From an uncultured Collinsella sp. (GTDB lineage: Bacteria; Actinomycetota; Coriobacteriia; Coriobacteriales; Coriobacteriaceae), in NCBI GenBank assembly GCA_900757385.1, contig CAAENO010000029.1, positions 1-5,100 of the forward strand: a stretch of 5,100 nucleotides of DNA, given 5' to 3'. Position numbers and translations under genes: made by a program. This document shows positions 1-5,053 of this stretch, piece after piece; within the stretch, counting starts at the first letter, position 1; each line of letters begins with the position of its first letter. Under the pieces are notes generated by a model. It saw only the letters and a program-made list of their open reading frames with translations. It made no database searches and was not told the DNA's origin.

Positions 1-16
1 GCTCTGCGAGTCCCAT
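1..16 (-). CDS. Probable 5' end of a divergent gene (partial, product unknown)
   Basis: On the minus strand an ATG at 16-14 opens a reading frame that leaves the window after five codons (M-G-L-A-E). A strong Shine-Dalgarno site, AGAGAGGGAG on the minus strand (33 to 24), ends 7 bases before it, which is ideal spacing and is the main support for the call. The gene would be transcribed away from disA, making 17-242 a divergent intergenic region. Five residues are too few to name a product. The alternative is that the site and ATG arose by chance and bases 1-80 belong to the 3' end of a plus-strand gene or to non-coding DNA. Confidence 0.4.
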
Positions 17-74
17 AGTCTGGCTCCCTCTCTGCGGGCGGGCCCGCGTGTACCTCTTGGGGGAGCAACATAAA

Positions 75-107
75 GACTAACCTTGGCACATGGTTGAGCG
101 GGTAGTC
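75..107. repeat. Inverted repeat GACTAACC / GGGTAGTC
   Basis: GACTAACC (75-82) can pair with GGGTAGTC (100-107) in 7 of 8 positions around a 17-base spacer. The spacer itself begins with TTGG and contains GGTT, which can pair with AACC at 79-82 as an alternative. It may be a regulator binding site or a leader hairpin of either divergent transcript; nothing in the sequence decides which. On the minus strand a TTGACT box lies in one arm. Confidence 0.3.
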
Positions 108-230
108 AAAAGAGCCCGTCCCAAATTAGCCATCTTAGCGGTGTTCGCTCATTCTGTAAGCATCGGATTTCGCGAGCGCCGCGGGGACAAACCGTGAGAA
201 ACTATTTAGCGTTTATGGAGCGTATACGAT

Positions 231-235
231 GGGAG
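231..235 (+). promoter_or_regulatory. Ribosome binding site of disA (decides TTG start)
   Basis: GGGAG ends 7 bases before the TTG at 243. The disA frame has a stop (TAG) at 207-209 and no ATG or GTG between it and 243, so this site together with TTG gives the only reasonable start. The two nearby ATGs (229 and 238) are in another frame. Confidence 0.7.
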
Positions 236-242
236 CGATGCC

Positions 243-1310
243 TTGGATAAGAACGAGCTGCAAAAGCGTATGGAACAGGCCATCCGTCTGACGGCACCTG
301 GTCAGCCGATCCGCACTGCCCTCGACATGATCATCGCCGGTCACCTGGGCGCCCTTATCTGCGTTGGCGACACCGAAAACGTGCTCGCTGCCGGTAACGA
401 CGGCTTCCCGCTCAACATTTCGTTCACCTCGAACCGTCTGTTCGAGCTCTCCAAGATGGACGGCGCCATCGTCATCGACGGCGACCTCACCCAGATCCTG
501 CGCGCCAACTTCCATCTCAATCCCGATCCCTCGCTTGCCACGAGCGAGACGGGCATGCGTCATCGCACCGCCGCTCGCATGTCGGTGCTCACCGATGCCA
601 TTGTGATCTCGGTCTCGGCCCGTCGTGCCGTCGTCAACGTGTACGTTCACGGCAAGAGCTACGAGATCCAGCCCGTCACCACCATCATGAGCTCGGTCAA
701 CCAGCTCGTCGCCACGCTCCAGACTACCCGTCAGTCGCTCGACCGCTCCCTGCTGCGCCTGACGGCCCTCGAGCTCGACGACTACGTTACGCTCGCCGAC
801 ATTACCGGTATTTTCTCGAGCTTCGAGATCATGCAGCAGGCAAAGACCGAGCTTAAGGATTGCATCGTCAAGTTGGGCAACCAGGGCAAGCTCGTGCAGA
901 TGCAGCTCGAGCAGCTCGCGGGCTCCAGCATGGATACCGAGTATGACCTGATGATCCGCGACTACGCAAGTGATTCTTCCGAGGCTAATGCCGAGAAGAT
1001 TCGCGCCAACCTAAGCCGTATGACACCTAAGGACCTGTCCGACCCACAACATGTGGCGGCGGTTCTGGGTTACGACGACCTGGACGAGGACTCCGTCATG
1101 ACGCCACTGGGCCTGCGCACGCTTTCGCGCGTGTCCGTCGTGCGCGACGGCGTGGCCGAGAAGATCGTCGACGAGTACGGCTCGTTGCAGGAGCTCATGG
1201 ACGACATCAGCGAGGATCCGGAGCGCCTGGGCGACTTTGGCGTCAACAACCCTGCCATTCTTGCGGACTCGCTGTACCGCATGAAGGGCACCAAACAGGG
1301 GAACGCATAA
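243..1310 (+). CDS. disA: DNA integrity scanning diadenylate cyclase DisA
   Basis: DisA condenses two ATP into cyclic di-AMP. In characterised homologues it forms an octamer that scans DNA and slows synthesis at branched structures. The 355-residue product matches the usual length (about 355-360). The N-terminal DAC domain (about 1-140) carries both catalytic signatures: DGA at 73-75 in KMDGAIVIDGD, and RHR at 106-108 in SETGMRHRTAARMS. A helical linker domain follows (about 145-270), then a C-terminal helix-hairpin-helix region (about 285-350). The terminal hairpin reads LGDFGVNNPAILADSL, where most DisA proteins have a GIG-type turn, so DNA contacts there may differ. Translation starts at TTG. 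The stop codon TAA shares one base with the ATG of ispD, so the two are probably translationally coupled. First gene of the operon; identification is firm. Confidence 0.96.
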   Translation: MDKNELQKRMEQAIRLTAPGQPIRTALDMIIAGHLGALICVGDTENVLAAGNDGFPLNISFTSNRLFELSKMDGAIVIDGDLTQILRANFHLNPDPSLATSETGMRHRTAARMSVLTDAIVISVSARRAVVNVYVHGKSYEIQPVTTIMSSVNQLVATLQTTRQSLDRSLLRLTALELDDYVTLADITGIFSSFEIMQQAKTELKDCIVKLGNQGKLVQMQLEQLAGSSMDTEYDLMIRDYASDSSEANAEKIRANLSRMTPKDLSDPQHVAAVLGYDDLDEDSVMTPLGLRTLSRVSVVRDGVAEKIVDEYGSLQELMDDISEDPERLGDFGVNNPAILADSLYRMKGTKQGNA

Positions 1311-2038
1311 TGGCGCCCGTATGCGCCGTGGTCGTTGCCGGCGGCAGCGGCCAGCGCTTTGGAAATCCCGGCGGCAAGCAGCTCGTTAACGTGGCGGGCC
1401 GTCCGCTCATGAGCTGGTCCATCCGTGCGTTCGATCGTAGCGACAAGGTCGGCCACATCGTGGTGGTGTGTCCTGCCGAGCGCCGTGCCGAGATGCGCCG
1501 CCTGGCCATCGATCCGTTTGGCTATGACACGCCCATCAGCTTCGCCGATGCCGGCGATACCCGTCAGGATTCCACCCGTGCCGGCGTGCATGCGGTTCCG
1601 GCGGGTTTCGAATATGTCGCCATCCACGACGGCGCCCGTCCGCTCATCACGACCGAGGCCATCGATCATGCGATCGACGTGCTTGTGGGCGACCGCTCGC
1701 TCGACGGTGTCGTATGCGGTCAGCCCGCGATCGACACGCTCAAGATCGTCGACGGCGACAATATCGTCGAGACGCCGCCGCGTGAGCTCTACTGGGCCGC
1801 GCAGACACCGCAGATCTTTAGCGTCGACGCCATGAAGCGCGCCCACACCGCAGCTATCGCCGAGGGCTTTATCGGGACCGACGATTCTTCGCTGGTCGAG
1901 CGCATGGGCGGGCGCGTCCGCTGTGTCCAGAGCCCGCGCGATAACCTTAAGGTGACGGTGCCCGAGGACCTGCGACCCGTAACCGCGATTCTGCTTGGCC
2001 GCATGGCCGAGGGAGAGGACCTTCCCCATGTTCAGTAA
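1310..2038 (+). CDS. ispD: 2-C-methyl-D-erythritol 4-phosphate cytidylyltransferase IspD
   Basis: IspD catalyses the third step of the MEP pathway to isoprenoid precursors, joining CTP and methylerythritol phosphate to give CDP-methylerythritol and pyrophosphate, in the cytoplasm. The 242-residue length is normal. The nucleotide-binding loop is AGGSGQRFG (10-18) followed by GGKQL; R16 and K23 match the catalytic Arg and Lys of the family with the same 7-residue spacing. Further motifs are DTRQDSTRAG (83-92), HDGARPL (106-112), R158 followed by YWAAQTPQIF (161-170), and DNLKVTVPEDL (211-221) with the conserved Lys at 214. One deviation: the usual Pro before KQ is Gly (GGKQ). The ATG overlaps the disA stop by one base and AGGGGA (1297-1302) is its ribosome binding site. 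The gene end overlaps ispF by 11 bases. Confidence 0.96.
   Translation: MAPVCAVVVAGGSGQRFGNPGGKQLVNVAGRPLMSWSIRAFDRSDKVGHIVVVCPAERRAEMRRLAIDPFGYDTPISFADAGDTRQDSTRAGVHAVPAGFEYVAIHDGARPLITTEAIDHAIDVLVGDRSLDGVVCGQPAIDTLKIVDGDNIVETPPRELYWAAQTPQIFSVDAMKRAHTAAIAEGFIGTDDSSLVERMGGRVRCVQSPRDNLKVTVPEDLRPVTAILLGRMAEGEDLPHVQ
2011..2018 (+). promoter_or_regulatory. Ribosome binding site of ispF inside ispD
   Basis: GGGAGAGG lies 9 bases before the ATG at 2028. An upstream in-frame TTG at 1995 would add 11 residues (MAAWPRERTFP) but has no purine-rich site before it, and IspF proteins normally begin only a few residues before the GxGYDVH motif. This site therefore favours 2028. Confidence 0.7.
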
Positions 2039-2522
2039 CCTGCGCATTGGCCACGGCTACGACGTCCACCGTTTGGTGGAGGGGCGTCGATGTATCATCG
2101 GCGGGGTTGACATTCCCTACGAGCGCGGCCTGCTGGGCCACTCGGATGCCGATGTGCTCGCGCATGCCTTGGCCGACGCCATCCTGGGCGCCTGCCGCGG
2201 GGGAGACATCGGCAAGTTATTCCCCGACACCGATCCCGCCTACGAGGGTGCCGATTCGATGGTGCTGCTCGCTCGCGTGATGGACTATGCGCGCGAGCTT
2301 GGCTTTGAGTTTGTCGATGCCGATTGCACCATTGCCTGCCAGCAACCCAAGATCACCCCGCACCGCGATGCCATGCGCGCCAACCTTGCCCATGCCCTGG
2401 GCGTCGACGTCGAAAACGTGGGCGTCGCCGCCACTACGACCGAAAAGCTCGGTTGGGAAGGCCAGGGCGAGGGAATCGGCGCCTGGGCCGTCTGCCTGTT
2501 ACAGAAAACCGTTAAGGAGTAA
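2028..2522 (+). CDS. ispF: 2-C-methyl-D-erythritol 2,4-cyclodiphosphate synthase IspF
   Basis: IspF converts CDP-methylerythritol 2-phosphate to the 2,4-cyclodiphosphate with release of CMP, the fifth MEP step; family members are trimers with a zinc ion per active site. From the ATG at 2028 the product has 164 residues, close to the family norm of about 160. Zinc ligands are visible as D12 and H14 (GHGYDVHRL) and H46 (HSDADVLAH). Other signatures are GDIGKLFPDTDP (59-70), and TTTEKLGWEGQGEGIGA (136-152), which holds the CDP-binding residues and the C-terminal glycine-rich turn. It directly follows ispD, the common arrangement; the intermediate kinase ispE is not in this window. The last bases contain the AAGGAG ribosome binding site for cysS, so the pair are likely cotranslated. 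Confidence 0.96.
   Translation: MFSNLRIGHGYDVHRLVEGRRCIIGGVDIPYERGLLGHSDADVLAHALADAILGACRGGDIGKLFPDTDPAYEGADSMVLLARVMDYARELGFEFVDADCTIACQQPKITPHRDAMRANLAHALGVDVENVGVAATTTEKLGWEGQGEGIGAWAVCLLQKTVKE
2514..2519 (+). promoter_or_regulatory. Ribosome binding site of cysS overlapping the ispF end
   Basis: AAGGAG immediately precedes the ispF TAA (2520-2522) and ends 6 bases before the cysS ATG. Its placement inside ispF supports cotranscription and leaves no room for a separate promoter between the genes. Confidence 0.75.
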
Positions 2523-2525
2523 CGA

Positions 2526-3992
2526 ATGCGTATCTACAACAGCGCTACCCATAAAAAGGAAGAGTTCCAGCCCATCGAGTCCGGCAAGGTCCGCATGTAC
2601 GTGTGCGGCCCCACGGTCTACGACAACATCCACATCGGCAATGCCCGCACGTTCATCAGCTTTGACGTGATTCGTCGCTGGCTCATCGCGAGCGGCTACG
2701 AGGTCACGTTCGCCCAGAACCTCACCGATGTCGACGACAAGATCATCAAGCGCGCCAACGAGCAGGGCCGTACGGCTGCCGAGGTCGCGACGGAGTTCTC
2801 CGACAAGTTCATCGGCGTCATGCGTGCCGCCAACGTGCTCGATCCCGATGTGCGCCCCCGCGCCACCAAAGAGATCGGCCCCATGATCGCCATGATCAAG
2901 ACGCTCATCGAGCAGGGCCACGCCTACGCCGCCGATAACGGCGACGTGTACTTTGCCGTGCGCAGCGATTCCAACTATGGTCAGGTCTCGGGCCGCAACA
3001 TCGACGACCTTATGGTTGGCGCGCGCATCGAGGAGAACGAGGACAAGAACGACCCGCTCGACTTTGCCCTGTGGAAGGCTGCCAAGCCCGGCGAGCCCAG
3101 CTGGCCGAGCCCCTGGGGCGAGGGCCGTCCCGGTTGGCACACCGAGTGCGCCGCCATGGTGCATCGCTACCTGGGCACCCCGATCGACATCCACGGCGGC
3201 GGCTCCGACCTTGCCTTCCCACATCACGAGAACGAGTGCGCCCAGGCCACCTGCGCCTGGCACCAGGGCTTCTCCAACACCTGGATGCACACGGGCATGC
3301 TGCTGGTAGACGGCGAGAAGATGTCCAAGTCGCTCGGCAACTTCTTTACGCTGGCCGAGGTCCTCGAGCAGCATTCCGCTGCCGCCCTGCGCCTGCTGAT
3401 GCTGCAGACGAGCTATCGCTCGCCGCTCGACTTTTCTTGGGAGCGCTTGGAGGGTGCCGAGAACTCGCTCACGCGTATCGCCGGTACGGTCGAGAACCTG
3501 CGCTGGGCCGCGAACCATGCGACGGCCGATGCCGATGAGGCAGCATCCGAGGCGTTTGCCGCCAAGGCCGCCGAGACCCGTGCCACCTTTAAGGAGTGCA
3601 TGGACGACGACTTTAACACCGCCGGTGCCATGGGTGCCGTCTTTGGCTTTGTGACCGAGTGCAACCAGTACCTGGAGCAGGCGGGCGACGCTGCCGACAA
3701 GGCCGCCGCGCTTGCCGCCGCCGATACGCTGGTCGAGCTGCTCGATACGTTTGGCGTTGAGCTCCCCGAGCCCAAGGTCGAGCTGCCGCTGGGTCTGCTG
3801 GGTGTTGCCGCCGGCCTGGTCGCCTACACGGGCGACGACGTGGACGAGGCCGCTGCCAAGATTCTCGAGGCCCGCGCCGAGGCCCGCGCTGCCAAGAACT
3901 GGGATCTGGCCGACGCCATCCGCGACCAGCTCAAGGACCTGGGCCTGACGATCGAAGATACTGCCGCCGGTACTCGTATTAAGAGTCTCTAG
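2526..3992 (+). CDS. cysS: Cysteinyl-tRNA synthetase
   Basis: A class I aminoacyl-tRNA synthetase that activates cysteine with ATP and charges tRNA-Cys in the cytoplasm. The 488-residue protein is a little longer than the E. coli enzyme (461). The HIGH-type motif is HIGN at 36-39 and the KMSKS motif is at 265-269. Zinc ligands that select cysteine are all present: C27 (YVCGPTVYD), C208 (GWHTECAAM), H233 and E237 (FPHHENE). The Rossmann-fold catalytic core runs to about 300, followed by the DALR-type helical domain (about 345-410, with DDDFNTAGAMGAVF) and a C-terminal helical region including AKNWDLADAIRDQLKDLGL (456-474), typical of the end of bacterial CysRS. The Ala-rich segment around 385-400 probably accounts for some of the extra length. 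It is the last gene of the tight cluster; the following gap contains a strong hairpin. Confidence 0.97.
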   Translation: MRIYNSATHKKEEFQPIESGKVRMYVCGPTVYDNIHIGNARTFISFDVIRRWLIASGYEVTFAQNLTDVDDKIIKRANEQGRTAAEVATEFSDKFIGVMRAANVLDPDVRPRATKEIGPMIAMIKTLIEQGHAYAADNGDVYFAVRSDSNYGQVSGRNIDDLMVGARIEENEDKNDPLDFALWKAAKPGEPSWPSPWGEGRPGWHTECAAMVHRYLGTPIDIHGGGSDLAFPHHENECAQATCAWHQGFSNTWMHTGMLLVDGEKMSKSLGNFFTLAEVLEQHSAAALRLLMLQTSYRSPLDFSWERLEGAENSLTRIAGTVENLRWAANHATADADEAASEAFAAKAAETRATFKECMDDDFNTAGAMGAVFGFVTECNQYLEQAGDAADKAAALAAADTLVELLDTFGVELPEPKVELPLGLLGVAAGLVAYTGDDVDEAAAKILEARAEARAAKNWDLADAIRDQLKDLGLTIEDTAAGTRIKSL

Positions 3993-3998
3993 TATTTG

Positions 3999-4101
3999 TC
4001 GACCGTTCGAGGTGCGGCAGATTGCCTTGAAAGAGGAGGGCATAGACCTGGTGGTCATGCCCGACGATTGAAAGGCAAGGTGCCGTGGCTCGGACGGTCG
4101 A
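3999..4101 (+). repeat. 103-nt colinear hairpin in the cysS-rlmB gap (structured RNA or palindromic repeat)
   Basis: Bases 3999-4028 pair with 4072-4101 with no bulge: 24 Watson-Crick pairs, three G-U (4007/4093, 4013/4087, 4014/4086) and three mismatches (4012/4088, 4020/4080, 4021/4079). Next comes a symmetric 9x9 internal loop, GAAAGAGGA (4029-4037) facing GACGATTGA (4063-4071). In register this reads GA/GA, two A-U, GA/GA, one G-C, GA/GA, so it could stack as a continuous non-canonical helix. The apical stem is 4038-4043 with 4057-4062, a bulged A4044, then 4045-4048 with 4053-4056, closing on TGGT. The G-U and G-A pairs exist only in plus-strand RNA; the minus strand would have A-C and T-C clashes, which favours a plus-strand transcript. 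I do not recognise a known riboswitch, SRP RNA or 6S core. A dispersed palindromic repeat is the main alternative. Confidence 0.8.
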
Positions 4102-4121
4102 TTCTTGTTCGTTTTCTATTT
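4072..4121 (+). terminator. Possible intrinsic terminator or attenuator after the long hairpin
   Basis: The 3' arm of the hairpin ends at 4101 and is followed at once by TTCTTGTTCGTTTTCTATTT (4102-4121), 14 T in 20 bases. A long stem followed directly by a T-rich tract fits Rho-independent termination after cysS, but the tract is broken by C and G and the stem is far longer than a normal terminator. If it terminates, rlmB would need read-through or its own promoter. I see no good promoter in the remaining 14 bases before rlmB. Confidence 0.4.
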
Positions 4122-4128
4122 AAGGAGG
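4122..4128 (+). promoter_or_regulatory. Ribosome binding site of rlmB
   Basis: AAGGAGG, a near-perfect Shine-Dalgarno site, ends 7 bases before the ATG at 4136 and fixes this start, so the long basic N-terminal extension of the protein is probably translated. It lies just after the T-rich tract and outside the long hairpin, so it is not sequestered by that stem. Confidence 0.8.
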
Positions 4129-4135
4129 CCGTCTT

Positions 4136-5050
4136 ATGGCCGACAATCGCAAGCGTGCGCCTCGTGGCGGCAAGCAGGCCGCTTCTGGCTCGCGTCCGAT
4201 TCGCCGCAACGATCGCGCTGCCGCTCCCAAGGGCCAGCGCGAGCGCTCACAGGCTGCTCGCTCGCAGCGCGAGCGTAGCCGCGATAACGTCGAGGTTCCC
4301 AAGGGCGAGTTTATCGAAGGTCGTCGTGCTGCCGCCGAGGCGCTACGCACTGGTTTTCCCATCAAGTGCGCGCTCATCGCCGAGGGCGGGGAGCGCGATG
4401 CTGCCTTGTCGCGCCTGGTCGACGATCTCAACGCCGCGGACGTCCGCATTAAGTATGTGCCGCGCGCGCAGCTCGATGCGCTGTCGAGCCATGGCGCTCA
4501 TCAGGGCATTGCGCTCGAGGTGGGTAATTTCCCCTATGCTGATGTCGCCGATATCCTTGACCGCGCGGGTGACGGCCCGGCGCTCGTCGTCGTACTCGAC
4601 CATGTGACCGACGACGGTAACTTTGGTGCCATCGTGCGCTCTGCCGAGGTCGTGGGCGCGGCGGGCGTCATCATTGCCAACAAGCGCGCCGCCGGTGTGA
4701 CCGTGGGCAGCTACAAAACCTCTGCTGGTGCCGTTATGCATCTGCCCATCGCACAGGTTCCCAACATCGCTCGAGCGCTCGACGACCTCAAGGCCGCCAG
4801 CTTTTGGGTGGGCGGTGCTTCCGAGCACGCCGAGGGCAGCTGCTGGGATGCTCCCTTCGAGGGCCGCGTTGCGCTCGTCATGGGCTCCGAGGGCGACGGC
4901 ATCTCGCGTCTGGTGCTCGAGAAATGTGACTTTTTGACCAAGCTTCCCCAGCGCGGCATGACCGAGAGTCTCAATGTGGCCCAGGCGACCACCGCGCTGT
5001 GCTTTGAGTGGCTGCGCCGCAATGCCGGCGAGCTCATGGGGGAGGAGTAG
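4136..5050 (+). CDS. rlmB: 23S rRNA 2'-O-methyltransferase, RlmB/TrmH (SpoU) family
   Basis: The SPOUT-fold methyltransferase uses S-adenosylmethionine to methylate a ribose 2'-OH; the RlmB group acts on G2251 (E. coli numbering) in the 23S rRNA P-loop. The 304-residue protein has three parts. Residues 1-56 are a basic, low-complexity tail rich in Arg, Lys, Ala and Ser, with QRERS repeated at 34-38 and 44-48. Residues 57-130 match the SpoU substrate-binding domain (EFIEGRRAAAEAL, then SSHGAHQGIALEV). Residues 148-295 are the catalytic knot: motif 1 DHVTDDGNFGAIVRSA (155-170, with N162 and R168), KRAAGVTVGSYKTSAGA (183-199) as in RlmB, motif 2 MGSEGDGIS (249-257), and motif 3 MTESLNVAQATTA (275-287). 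The usual DPxN of motif 1 is DDGN here. Family assignment is firm; the exact rRNA target is inferred from the RlmB-like segment and from position beside cysS. Confidence 0.92.
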   Translation: MADNRKRAPRGGKQAASGSRPIRRNDRAAAPKGQRERSQAARSQRERSRDNVEVPKGEFIEGRRAAAEALRTGFPIKCALIAEGGERDAALSRLVDDLNAADVRIKYVPRAQLDALSSHGAHQGIALEVGNFPYADVADILDRAGDGPALVVVLDHVTDDGNFGAIVRSAEVVGAAGVIIANKRAAGVTVGSYKTSAGAVMHLPIAQVPNIARALDDLKAASFWVGGASEHAEGSCWDAPFEGRVALVMGSEGDGISRLVLEKCDFLTKLPQRGMTESLNVAQATTALCFEWLRRNAGELMGEE

Positions 5051-5053
5051 CGC

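Larger units (their letters stand above)
17..242. other. Intergenic region upstream of disA, probably divergent
   Basis: No open frame here looks like a real gene. The region holds a GC-rich hairpin (GCGGG 34-38 with CCCGC 43-47), an 8-base inverted repeat (75-82 with 100-107, one mismatch), an overlapping CGGG/CCCG stem (99-102 with 115-118), and the ribosome binding sites of both flanking genes. I looked for sigma-70-type promoters on both strands. TTGGCA at 83-88, TTGACT on the minus strand (109 to 104) and TATTTA at 203-208 resemble single boxes, but none has a good partner at 16-18 bases. The operon promoter should lie here but I cannot place it. No tRNA, no T-run terminator and no riboswitch that I recognise. 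Confidence 0.6.

Noticed and set aside
34..47. GC-rich hairpin as an intrinsic terminator
   Set aside because: No T-run follows it on either strand.
2..80. Open frames on the plus strand ending at TAA 71-73 and TAA 78-80, possible 3' end of an upstream gene
   Set aside because: Both are short, with codon use less biased than the real genes here and no recognisable sequence; the minus-strand start with its ribosome binding site explains the region better, though not decisively.
83..111. TTGGCA as a -35 box for disA
   Set aside because: The sequence 17 bases downstream (TCAAAA) is a poor -10 box and other spacings are worse.
1070..2047. Long minus-strand open frame opposite disA and ispD
   Set aside because: Shadow of genuine genes in GC-rich DNA; the plus-strand products have complete family motifs.
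2499..4058. 519-codon minus-strand open frame opposite cysS
   Set aside because: Antisense shadow of cysS; its Val/Gly/Leu-rich composition is the usual mirror of GC-biased codons, with no domain recognisable.
4012..4071. A short frame in the cysS-rlmB gap starting GTG and ending TGA, with a protein-like 19-residue reading (VRQIALKEEG then IDLVVMPDD)
   Set aside because: It has no ribosome binding site, lies wholly in the paired part of the hairpin, and its sequence is constrained by base pairing. Worth a glance in a homology search but not called.
3999..4101. Known RNA classes for the hairpin: SRP RNA, 6S RNA, T-box, c-di-GMP or c-di-AMP riboswitch
   Set aside because: The conserved cores I know for these classes are absent; the fold is a single unbranched hairpin.
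3996..4607. 203-codon plus-strand frame across the hairpin and the first half of rlmB
   Set aside because: Overlaps rlmB in another frame, is Arg/Ser/Ala-rich and has no ribosome binding site.
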